Origin: Thiobacillus sp.
GTDB taxonomy: Bacteria > Pseudomonadota > Gammaproteobacteria > Burkholderiales > Thiobacillaceae
DNA: 7,070 nucleotides
Assembly (NCBI GenBank): GCA_018780025.1
Contig: JADMKH010000201.1
Coordinates: 1-7,070, forward strand
Reading direction: 5' to 3'
Part shown: in pieces, positions 1-5,623 of the stretch
Layout: the number at the start of each line of letters is the position of its first letter
How positions within the stretch are numbered: position 1 is the stretch's first letter
Translations under genes and position numbers: made by a program
The notes under the pieces: model-generated
Told to the model about the DNA's origin: nothing
Database searches by the model: none
The model's input: only the letters and a program-made list of their open reading frames with translations

Positions 1-1
1 C

Positions 2-694
2 ACCAAGCGCACGGTAGAAGATCATTTCGACAAGGCCTACGAACTGGAAACCGAACTGGAAGCGCGCGGCAAGAAACGGGTGCTGGAACTGGTGCAGTCG
101 ATCCGGCCGGCCGGCGTCAATTTCATCTACATCCGCCAGGCCGAAGCGCTTGGACTGGGCCATGCGGTGCTGTGCGCACAGCCGGTGGTCGGCAACGAAC
201 CCTTCGCCGTCATTCTTGCCGACGATCTGATCGATGGCAAGCCGGCGGTGATGAAACAGATGGTCGACCAATACGACTTTTACCAGTGCTCGGTGCTCGG
301 CGTGCAGCAGGTTGCGCCTGCGGAAACGGCGTCTTACGGTATCGTCGATGTGGCCCCCATGGGGGAGCGCATATCACGCGTGAATGCCATTGTGGAAAAG
401 CCCAAGCCCGAAGACGCGCCATCGACGCTGGGCGTAGTGGGGCGCTATATCCTCACCCCGCGCATCTTCCACCACATTCAGCATCTGAAGCCCGGCGCCG
501 GCGGCGAACTGCAGCTGACCGACGCCATCGCGGCCCTCTTGAAGGAGCAGCAGGTGCTGTCCTATGCGTTTGACGGCATTCGCTACGATTGCGGCAGCAA
601 GCTGGGTTATCTGCAGGCCACCGTCGAATATGCGCTCAAGCACAGCGAGGTCAGCGAAGACTTCGCTGCGTACCTGAAAAGTCGTGTCGGCTGA
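2..694 (+). CDS. galU: UTP-glucose-1-phosphate uridylyltransferase (partial, 5' end missing)
   Basis: The enzyme converts UTP and glucose-1-phosphate to UDP-glucose and pyrophosphate, supplying cytoplasmic UDP-glucose for LPS, exopolysaccharide and trehalose-type pathways. The frame is open from base 2 and gives about 230 residues; the usual protein is about 290, so the N-terminal nucleotide-binding GxGTR loop lies outside the window. Visible family signatures in order are TVEDHFDKAYELE, RQAEALGLGHAVLCA, PFAVILADDLID (the sugar-nucleotide metal-binding aspartates), ASYGIVD, AIVEKPKPEDAPS (with the conserved phosphate-contacting lysine), GRYILTPRIF, and YDCGSKLGYL near the C-terminus. A GTG at 80 could be read as a start, but the homologous sequence clearly continues upstream, so it is internal. 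TGA at 692-694 ends the gene, 24 bp before the 3' end of the convergent GGDEF-EAL locus. No clear terminator hairpin is seen in that gap. Confidence 0.96.
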   Translation, partial: TKRTVEDHFDKAYELETELEARGKKRVLELVQSIRPAGVNFIYIRQAEALGLGHAVLCAQPVVGNEPFAVILADDLIDGKPAVMKQMVDQYDFYQCSVLGVQQVAPAETASYGIVDVAPMGERISRVNAIVEKPKPEDAPSTLGVVGRYILTPRIFHHIQHLKPGAGGELQLTDAIAALLKEQQVLSYAFDGIRYDCGSKLGYLQATVEYALKHSEVSEDFAAYLKSRVG

Positions 695-718
695 ACCCTG
701 GTGAGAGGGGGTACGCGC

Positions 719-1945
719 TCAGGAGGTATACAGCGCGGTCGTCGAAGCGCTGGACCAGGCCGATTTCCGCAGCCAGGTTTCCAGCTTGTCCGCGGGAATC
801 GGTTTGCTCATCAGATAGCCCTGTGAGCTGTCGCAGCCGAGTATGGTCAGCGTGTCCCAGGCTGCATGGGTTTCCACGCCTTCGGCGATCACTTTCAGTC
901 CAAGGTTGTGCGCGAGGTCGATGGTGGAACGCACGATGACAGCATCGTTGTCGTTGTTTTCCATGTCCATGACAAAAGACTTGTCGATTTTCAGTTTGTC
1001 GACCGGCAGCCGCTTGAGATAGGCGAGCGAGGAGTAGCCGGTGCCGAAGTCGTCGATCGCGATCATCACGCCCATGCGGTCGAGTTCGGTGAGAATGGCG
1101 AGCGCATCGCTGGTGTTCGTCATGACCGCGCTCTCGGTGATTTCGAGGATGAGTCGTTGCGGCGCCACGCCGCTTTCGGCAAGCAGGGCCTGAATGCTGC
1201 CTGGCAACGCCGTGTCCTGCAGGTCGCGTGCGGAGAGGTTGACCGCCATGGTGAGGTCGTAGCCTTGTTGCTGCAGGATCAGCATCTGGTTCAGTGCGGT
1301 CTTGAGCACCCAGAGGGTGAGGGGGCCAATCAGGCCGGAGTCTTCCGCCAGGGGGATGAACTGGTCCGGCTTGAGGAAGCCGCGTTGCGGATGATTCCAG
1401 CGTACCAGTGCCTCGAGACCTACCACGCATTTGCTGCGGTGTTCGATTTGCGGCTGATAGTCGAGGCTCAACTGATCCGACTGGATGGCTTCGCGCAACT
1501 CGCTCTTGAGCGAGAGATCGTTGCAGTTGGTGCGATCCAGCTCCGGAGTGTAAAGCGCGTAACTTTTGCCTGAGCGTTTTGCAATATACATCGCAATGTC
1601 GGCGCAACGCAGCAGCCCGCTGGCGTCGCTGCATTGAGCGGGATAGAGCGATACCCCCAGGCTTGCGCTGATATCGATGCTCTGGTTTTGCCAGTGGAAG
1701 GGCTTGTCCAGGCAGGCGAGAATTTTTTTTGCAATGACCGGGATGTTTTCCGGGTTCATGTCATGGATCAACAGGACGTATTCGTCGCCGCCCAGCCGCG
1801 CCACAGTGTCGACGGCGCGCACCGTCTCCTTCAGCCGCCGCCCGGCTTCCCGCAGCAGTTCGTCGCCGACGTAATGCCCCAGGGTGTCGTTGACTTCCTT
1901 GAAGCGGTCCAGATCCAGCAGTGCCACGCCGAACGTGGTATCCAT
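719..1945 (-). CDS. GGDEF-EAL catalytic half (diguanylate cyclase / c-di-GMP phosphodiesterase)
   Basis: GGDEF domains make cyclic-di-GMP from two GTP, and EAL domains hydrolyse it to pGpG. Counting from the ATG at 1945, the GGDEF domain spans about residues 1-130: DLDRFKEVND (metal aspartates), GGDEY at 52-56 (a common active variant), and RAVD at 43-46, five residues before it, which fits the inhibitory RxxD I-site. The EAL domain spans about 145-395 with all expected residues visible: EALVRW (E178), N236 in VNLSAR, E268 in LEITES, DDFGTGYSSL (D298, D299), K319 in KLKID, E355 in AEGVE, and Q375 in SSQGYLM. Both activities therefore look chemically possible. However, a start at 1945 omits the DPLTGLANR beginning of the GGDEF domain, encoded just upstream, and its ribosome site is weak. 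If translated alone the product would probably be a soluble EAL protein with a damaged GGDEF fold. Confidence 0.85.
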   Translation of the reverse strand: MDTTFGVALLDLDRFKEVNDTLGHYVGDELLREAGRRLKETVRAVDTVARLGGDEYVLLIHDMNPENIPVIAKKILACLDKPFHWQNQSIDISASLGVSLYPAQCSDASGLLRCADIAMYIAKRSGKSYALYTPELDRTNCNDLSLKSELREAIQSDQLSLDYQPQIEHRSKCVVGLEALVRWNHPQRGFLKPDQFIPLAEDSGLIGPLTLWVLKTALNQMLILQQQGYDLTMAVNLSARDLQDTALPGSIQALLAESGVAPQRLILEITESAVMTNTSDALAILTELDRMGVMIAIDDFGTGYSSLAYLKRLPVDKLKIDKSFVMDMENNDNDAVIVRSTIDLAHNLGLKVIAEGVETHAAWDTLTILGCDSSQGYLMSKPIPADKLETWLRKSAWSSASTTALYTS

Positions 1946-2041
1946 GCGCTTCGACAGCTCAATCGCGTGCTCGAGTTGCTGGTGCAGCAGGGTGCGGTTG
2001 GCGAGGCCGGTAAGCGGGTCGTACAGTGCCTGGGTAGCGAG

Positions 2042-2710
2042 TTATTTCGCCTGGCGCGTTACCCGCTTGCTGACAATCCAGGCAATGCTCACTCCCATCA
2101 GCAGCGCCACCGTGCCCAGCCCCAGCATCAGGTTGCGCACGTGCTCATATGAGGCTTCTGCGTTGCGCACTGCGGTAGCCGTCTGTTCGCGCTGCAACTC
2201 AAGCAGGATGCCGACCTGTTCCGCAATGGCGCGCTGCCGGGGCATCGCCACGCTGCGCATGCGCTCGAAAATCTCTTGCTGGTTGTCGTTGAAAACGGCC
2301 ATTTCAACCACCGCCTGCACTTCGGGTTGCGCCTCGCGGGTCAGTTCGAGGATGTGGGCAAGAATTCGCTTTTCTTCGTGATTGAGCGACATGCGTTCGA
2401 GGCGTTCGCGTGCGCCCACATAAATGGCGCCTTGGGTATTAAAACGCTGAATCTCGGCGTCCTTGTCGAACGGATCGGCCAGAATCGGCAGGGCATGCAT
2501 GGAGAGCGCGCGCTCGCGCAGCGCACTGTGCATCAGCGTCGCGAACTCGGTCTTGATGTTGTTGCTCTGGGCGATCTCCTTCAGTCGCTGGTTGGCTTCG
2601 GCCACATAACGCAGGCCGGTCGCGCCGAGCGCGACCATCAGGGCCAGCACGACGACAAAGCCGATCGCAATCCAGATTCCCATGCCCAGGGGCTGAGTAC
2701 GTTGATTCAT
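2042..2710 (-). CDS. Membrane sensor module of the split GGDEF-EAL protein
   Basis: This 222-residue product has a short cytoplasmic N-terminus and a first membrane segment at about residues 11-32 (GIWIAIGFVVVLALMVAL). A mostly helical periplasmic region of roughly 155 residues follows, then a second membrane segment at about 194-214 (LGLGTVALLMGVSIAWIV) and a basic cytoplasmic end, KRVTRQAK, before TAA. The periplasmic part is rich in charged helices and contains RERALSMHALPILADPFDKD, resembling the four-helix-bundle sensors in chemoreceptors and GGDEF-EAL proteins. The ligand cannot be told. No HAMP domain is visible. The ATG at 2710 is preceded by AAAAGG only one base away, poor Shine-Dalgarno spacing; the next ATG (2683) is no better. 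A sigma-28 type promoter lies about 40 bp upstream. Alone this piece has no output domain, so it makes sense only as the front of the interrupted GGDEF-EAL protein. Confidence 0.8.
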   Translation of the reverse strand: MNQRTQPLGMGIWIAIGFVVVLALMVALGATGLRYVAEANQRLKEIAQSNNIKTEFATLMHSALRERALSMHALPILADPFDKDAEIQRFNTQGAIYVGARERLERMSLNHEEKRILAHILELTREAQPEVQAVVEMAVFNDNQQEIFERMRSVAMPRQRAIAEQVGILLELQREQTATAVRNAEASYEHVRNLMLGLGTVALLMGVSIAWIVSKRVTRQAK

Positions 2711-2747
2711 GCCTTTTATTGATTTTGTTGATTTAAATAATCCATGT

Positions 2748-2774
2748 TTATCGGATTGGTGTGCTCATACTTTA
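2748..2774 (-). promoter_or_regulatory. Sigma-28 (FliA) type promoter for the GGDEF-EAL locus
   Basis: On the minus strand the -35 element is TAAAGTAT (2774-2767), followed by exactly 11 bases and the -10 element TCCGATAA (2755-2748). The established FliA consensus is TAAAGTTT-N11-GCCGATAA, so each half matches 7 of 8 and the spacing is ideal. Transcription would begin near 2741, leaving a leader of about 30 bases before the ATG at 2710. This implies expression with the late flagellar and chemotaxis genes, which suits a c-di-GMP signalling protein. Confidence 0.75.
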
Positions 2775-2823
2775 GCCGGCTCAGCCGGGCGCAAAGGATT
2801 GCCCTGTGCGGAGAACATGGAAT

Positions 2824-2865
2824 CAGGCAGGAGCAGCATCCTGCCTGCCGGCTTGAACGAGCCGG
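2824..2865 (-). terminator. Two adjacent hairpins downstream of nnrD (possible terminator)
   Basis: Two perfect inverted repeats lie back to back. CAGGCAGGA (2824-2832) pairs with TCCTGCCTG (2839-2847) across a 6-base loop. CCGGCT (2848-2853) pairs with AGCCGG (2860-2865), also across 6 bases. They sit 18 bases past the nnrD stop and before the sigma-28 promoter. Neither is followed by a T-run on the minus strand, so intrinsic termination is unproven; they may instead protect the 3' end of the nnrD mRNA. Confidence 0.4.
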
Positions 2866-2882
2866 GCCGGTGTTGAGACGGG

Positions 2883-4298
2883 CTAGGCCCGCTGGAGGGG
2901 CGTGCCGTGCAGCCAGACCGCCGCTTCCAGCGCATGATCAGGCCTCATTCCCTGTCCGAGCAAGGCGGCCACCATGCCGGTGAGGCGGTCGCCCGAGCCG
3001 GCCTGCGCAAGCCAGGGGCCGCCGCTGGTGTTGATGGCATAGCGGCCATCGGGATGCGCAATCACGGTGCCGGCGCCTTTCAGTGCAATCTCTGCAGAGT
3101 AATGCCGGCTGAGTGCGAGGGCCGCTTCAATGCGTCCAGTCTGAATTTCTGCCACGCTTGCCTTGAGCAGGCGCGCTGCTTCGCCGGGATGCGGGGTGAG
3201 CAGGGTGGGATGGCTGCGCCGGGCGGCCTGCTTGGACAGATCGGGGTCGCTGGCCAAAAGATTCAGGGCGTCGGCATCGAGCACCAGCGGGCAGGGCGCC
3301 GCAAGCGCGGCTTCCAGCAGTGCATGCGCGCGCGGACTCTGGCCCATCCCCGGGCCGACCGCCAGCACGCTGATTGGCGTGCCCGGCAGCGTTTCGGGCG
3401 AGGCAAACATCAGCCGCGGCTCGCCGAAATCAACCGCGATGCGTGCGTCCAGCATCCCCAGCGTGACGCTGCCTGCGCCTTGCTGCAACGCAGCACGCCC
3501 GGCGATCAGGCAGGCGCCGACCATGCCAATGTCTCCGCCGATAAAACCCACCTGTCCGTACAGGCCTTTATGGCTGTTGTGGGCGCGAGCAGGGAGGTGG
3601 TGCCGGGGCGCCAAGTGTGTCAGCGCGAATCCCGGCGTGGCGGGCATGGCTTTTGGGTCGACGCCAAGCGTGTCCAGATGCAGGGTGCCGGCGTAATCCG
3701 GTCCGTCGGCGGTGAGCAGGCCGGGCTTGAGTCCCAGAAAGGTGAGCGTGTGGTCGGCGCGCAGCGCGCAGCCGCGTATCCGGCCGCTGTCGCTGTCGAG
3801 GCCGCTTGGTACGTCGATGGCCAGCTTGAGGCAGTCCAATGCCTGGACCTGGGCTATTGAATGTGCTGTTTCACCGGTAATGTCGCGCTGCAGCCCCACC
3901 CCGAACAGCCCGTCTATCACCAGACTGAACGCTTGCGTATGGGGTATTTCGTTCAGGATCGTGCCGCCGCCATCGCGCCAGGCGGACCACGCGCGCGCTG
4001 CATCGGGCGGCAAACGGCCTGGATCGGCCCGGCTGACGACAAGTGCACGCAAGCCTTGCGCTTGAAGCATCCGCGCAGCCGTTACCGCATCGCCTCCGTT
4101 GTTGCCGGGCCCGGCCAGGATCAGGACCGGCGCTCCGGATTCGTTGGCCAGCGCGCCTGCCAGTTCGGCAACAGCGGCGCCGGCTTTTTCCATCAAGGCT
4201 GCATCCGGATGAGCCGCTAACCATTTTTGCTCGATGGCCTGGATATCGGCAGCCATGAACAGGGGCGGCGAAACGTGGGCATGTGGGTTAGCCGGCAT
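2883..4298 (-). CDS. nnrD: Bifunctional NAD(P)H-hydrate epimerase / ADP-dependent (S)-NAD(P)H-hydrate dehydratase
   Basis: This repairs hydrated, damaged NADH and NADPH: the N-terminal domain (YjeF_N, NnrE) interconverts the R and S epimers, and the C-terminal domain (NnrD) dehydrates the S form using ADP or ATP. Visible in the 471 residues are the epimerase motifs GPGNNGGD (63-70), IDGLFGVGL (128-136) and IDVPSGLD (161-168). The dehydratase domain begins near HKGLYGQV (243-250), followed by LVLDADALNLL (338-348), LTPHPGEAARLL (367-378), ALKGAGTVI (405-413) and AGSGDRLTG (433-441) with the catalytic aspartate D437. Two oddities: this loop usually reads GDVL or GDAL rather than GDRL, and the protein stops at AVWLHGTPLQRA, roughly 25-30 residues before the family's usual end. 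The start at 4298 has no clear Shine-Dalgarno; ATG at 4256 (residue 15, MAADIQAIEQ) is an alternative nearer the conserved region. Confidence 0.94.
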   Translation of the reverse strand: MPANPHAHVSPPLFMAADIQAIEQKWLAAHPDAALMEKAGAAVAELAGALANESGAPVLILAGPGNNGGDAVTAARMLQAQGLRALVVSRADPGRLPPDAARAWSAWRDGGGTILNEIPHTQAFSLVIDGLFGVGLQRDITGETAHSIAQVQALDCLKLAIDVPSGLDSDSGRIRGCALRADHTLTFLGLKPGLLTADGPDYAGTLHLDTLGVDPKAMPATPGFALTHLAPRHHLPARAHNSHKGLYGQVGFIGGDIGMVGACLIAGRAALQQGAGSVTLGMLDARIAVDFGEPRLMFASPETLPGTPISVLAVGPGMGQSPRAHALLEAALAAPCPLVLDADALNLLASDPDLSKQAARRSHPTLLTPHPGEAARLLKASVAEIQTGRIEAALALSRHYSAEIALKGAGTVIAHPDGRYAINTSGGPWLAQAGSGDRLTGMVAALLGQGMRPDHALEAAVWLHGTPLQRA

Positions 4299-4331
4299 GG
4301 GTCTGCGGGACCGGAGTGGGTAAATGCGAGC

Positions 4332-4337
4332 ATCTTA
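4332..4337 (-). promoter_or_regulatory. Possible -10 element for nnrD
   Basis: On the minus strand GGCTAAGAT ends 33 bases before the nnrD ATG, and TAAGAT is one base from the TATAAT-like TAAAAT found before purL in a similar GGCTAA context. No convincing -35 hexamer lies 16-18 bases upstream, so this is weak. Confidence 0.25.
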
Positions 4338-4352
4338 GCCCCATCGTCGCAA

Positions 4353-4382
4353 ACTCGGTCCGACTCGGTCCGACTCGGTTTG
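4353..4382 (+). repeat. 10-bp tandem repeat, three units, in the nnrD/phnD-like divergent region
   Basis: The unit ACTCGGTCCG occurs at 4353-4362 and 4363-4372, with a third degenerate copy (two mismatches, ACTCGGTTTG) at 4373-4382. Each exact unit contains TCGG-T-CCGA half-palindromes once joined to the next. Spacing of one helical turn in a promoter-bearing gap could mean a repeated protein-binding site, but could equally be chance slippage DNA. Confidence 0.8.
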
Positions 4383-4397
4383 GACTGAAGGCTTGCC

Positions 4398-4425
4398 TGG
4401 TCGAAAAAGACCATCCGTTTCGGAT
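4398..4425 (+). other. Two small inverted repeats in the leader region of the PhnD-like gene
   Basis: TGGTC (4398-4402) pairs with GACCA (4409-4413) around an A-rich 6-base loop, and ATCCG (4413-4417) pairs with CGGAT (4421-4425) around TTT. They lie 70-100 bases before the PhnD-like start. The stems are only 5 bp, and no T-run or known riboswitch pattern follows. I see no confident promoter in 4383-4496. Confidence 0.3.
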
Positions 4426-4486
4426 ATCAAGGTGGTCCTGCGTTTGCCGTTAAGCTTGGACCGGACATTCGGTTGCCGATAAAAAT

Positions 4487-4490
4487 GGAG
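4487..4490 (+). promoter_or_regulatory. Ribosome binding site deciding the PhnD-like start
   Basis: GGAG is followed by six bases and then ATG at 4497. This favours ATG 4497 over the in-frame TTG at 4473 and ATG at 4485, and it places the twin-arginine motif at the extreme N-terminus as expected for a signal peptide. Confidence 0.7.
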
Positions 4491-4496
4491 ACCCCT

Positions 4497-5294
4497 ATGC
4501 AACGACGACAATTCCTGGCCGGGCTGGCGCTATTTCCCGCCTTGCCGCTCATGGCTTATGCCGATGATTCAGGGCTGAGCATCGGAATTTATCCGGGTAC
4601 CGGAAAAGCAGATGTTTTCATGGACGAATTCAGGGATGCGGCGATGCCGTTTGCCCAGGCGCTTAGCGCATCTTTGGGTCTAAAACCCCGACTCACCTTA
4701 TTCCGCACCATCAAAACCGCCCTCCGTTCACTGGACAGGGGGCGGCTGGATATGTATTTCGTTCCGCCATCGCTGGCGGTTTCCGTGCTGGACAAGGACT
4801 ATTCGCCGGTGGCCCGGGTGAAAGATCAGGCCACGGGCGTTCTGGTGCGCCGCAAGGGCGTCAATGTGACCACGGTAGCCATGACCGAAAAGGAGTCCTG
4901 GCTGGATGTGATGGGGCGCTATACCGTCAAGCGCAACAGCTCCGGTTCCCCCAAAATCGTGAATTTCAAGACCCAGGACGATGTCACCATCGCCCTGGAG
5001 CGCAATCACGCCCAGGCGGGCAGCTTGCGCAGCAAGGCAGCGGATGCGTTGCTGGCAAAAGGGGATTTCGAAATCTGGGCACCCTTGCCCAACACGCCGG
5101 ATTTCACCCTGATGGCGACGAACCGTTTGACCGCAACTGAACAGAACAGGCTTGGTGCCGCGGCTGTCGCATTAAGCCAGGACATTATTCAGTCTTTGCA
5201 AAAAACCATACATAGCAAGGTGACGGGTTTCGTGATCGACAAGGAAGCGGATTACAAGATTATCAAGACGGCGATCAAGGAAGCGGGTTATTGA
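4497..5294 (+). CDS. PhnD-like periplasmic phosphate/phosphonate-type solute-binding protein (orphan)
   Basis: The 265-residue product starts MQRRQFLAGLALFPALPL, a signal peptide with RR at 3-4 followed by QFL, resembling the Tat motif RRxFL; the likely cleavage is after AYA at residue 22. The mature part reads as a two-lobed binding protein of the PhnD/phosphate-phosphonate family. LSIGIYPGTGKADVF opens the first beta strand. DRGRLDMYFVPPSLAVSVL (about 80-98) matches the 'this window belongs to the ligand' segment of PhnD proteins, followed by YSPVARVKDQATGVLVRR (102-119). ALERNHAQAGSLRSKAADAL (166-185) occupies the usual second-lobe position. No permease or ATPase gene is adjacent, so it may serve a distant transporter or act as a ligand sensor. 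Its ligand cannot be assigned. The small cysteine protein gene starts 47 bases downstream on the same strand and may be co-transcribed. Family assignment is from overall pattern, not alignment. Confidence 0.75.
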   Translation: MQRRQFLAGLALFPALPLMAYADDSGLSIGIYPGTGKADVFMDEFRDAAMPFAQALSASLGLKPRLTLFRTIKTALRSLDRGRLDMYFVPPSLAVSVLDKDYSPVARVKDQATGVLVRRKGVNVTTVAMTEKESWLDVMGRYTVKRNSSGSPKIVNFKTQDDVTIALERNHAQAGSLRSKAADALLAKGDFEIWAPLPNTPDFTLMATNRLTATEQNRLGAAAVALSQDIIQSLQKTIHSKVTGFVIDKEADYKIIKTAIKEAGY

Positions 5295-5341
5295 TCAACC
5301 CATGTTGACGGCCTATATTCAAACCGGTTGGTACTTTAAAT

Positions 5342-5572
5342 ATGGAATGCCGCATGACTATGCATAATCGAAATTCAGCCGGCGGAGTGGTGGCGCAGTG
5401 TGCCGACGAGGCCGCTTGCACCCGGCTGACCTGTGAAGTGTGCCTGGCGGAAATCCCGGCTGATGCCGTCAACGTAACGGATGCGCAGGATTATGTGCAT
5501 CATTTTTGTGGTCTCGGATGCCTCGAAGTTTGGCAAAAGCAGGCTGCGACCGGCCAAAAGGACACCCCGTAG
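5342..5572 (+). CDS. Small cysteine-rich protein, DUF3330-like (putative metal-binding)
   Basis: The product is 76 residues if started at 5342. It carries C31-x2-C34 (TCEVCLAEIP) and C56-x3-C60 (HHFCGLGCLEVW), with DAQDYVHHFCGL between them matching the DYVxHFCGLxC pattern I associate with DUF3330 proteins, which are often found beside metal-resistance genes. Four cysteines in two pairs suggest one zinc or similar metal site of the zinc-ribbon/MYM type; this is inference. There is no signal peptide or membrane segment, so it is probably cytoplasmic. The start is uncertain: ATG 5342 has no Shine-Dalgarno, whereas ATG 5354 follows GGAA by about six bases, and ATG 5360 is also possible. All conserved cysteines lie after these sites. 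It sits between the PhnD-like gene and purL; no metal-resistance gene is visible here. Confidence 0.75.
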   Translation: MECRMTMHNRNSAGGVVAQCADEAACTRLTCEVCLAEIPADAVNVTDAQDYVHHFCGLGCLEVWQKQAATGQKDTP

Positions 5573-5588
5573 GAGCCTGTCAATCGGC

Positions 5589-5594
5589 TAAAAT
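5589..5594 (+). promoter_or_regulatory. Possible -10 element for purL
   Basis: TAAAAT within GGCTAAAATAGCG lies 29 bases before the purL ATG, a plausible position. The region 16-18 bases upstream has no good -35 hexamer. The nearby TTTGCAAAAACG is not a full PurR-type palindrome. Confidence 0.35.
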
Positions 5595-5623
5595 AGCGCC
5601 TTTGCCTGTTTGCAAAAACGCTC

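Larger units (their letters stand above)
719..2710 (-). pseudogene. Membrane sensor GGDEF-EAL protein interrupted by an in-frame stop (whole locus)
   Basis: The sensor half (2042-2710) and the catalytic half (719-1945) lie in the same reading frame. The 99 bases between the TAA at 2044-2042 and the ATG at 1945 encode LATQALYDPLTGLANR and on into the GGDEF domain without another stop. Replacing one codon would restore a single protein of about 663 residues: TM1, periplasmic helical sensor, TM2, GGDEF, EAL. That is a standard betaproteobacterial architecture. The stop falls just after the second membrane segment (RVTRQAK-stop). The likely ancestral codon is one base from TAA, for example GAA, CAA or AAA; this is inference. 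The rest of the locus looks undamaged, suggesting a recent mutation, a sequencing error, or tolerated split expression. The two halves are described separately below. Confidence 0.75.

Noticed and set aside
695..718. Bidirectional terminator between galU and the GGDEF-EAL locus
   Set aside because: The 24-bp gap contains no stem of useful length and no T-run on either strand.
651..1634. 327-residue minus-strand open frame overlapping the GGDEF-EAL gene
   Set aside because: It is a different frame of the same strand, rich in Arg, His and Gln without domain motifs, while the overlapping frame has complete EAL signatures.
2907..3860. 317-residue plus-strand open frame opposite nnrD
   Set aside because: It is antisense to the well-supported NnrD frame and has no recognisable motifs.
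5305..5342. TTGACG as a -35 box of a separate promoter for the small cysteine protein
   Set aside because: No acceptable -10 hexamer occurs 16-18 bases downstream; the nearest AT-rich hexamers are too far.
5601..5620. PurR-like operator before purL
   Set aside because: Only a loose half-match (TTTGCAAAAACG) is present, with no full palindrome; a PurR regulon is also not expected in betaproteobacteria.
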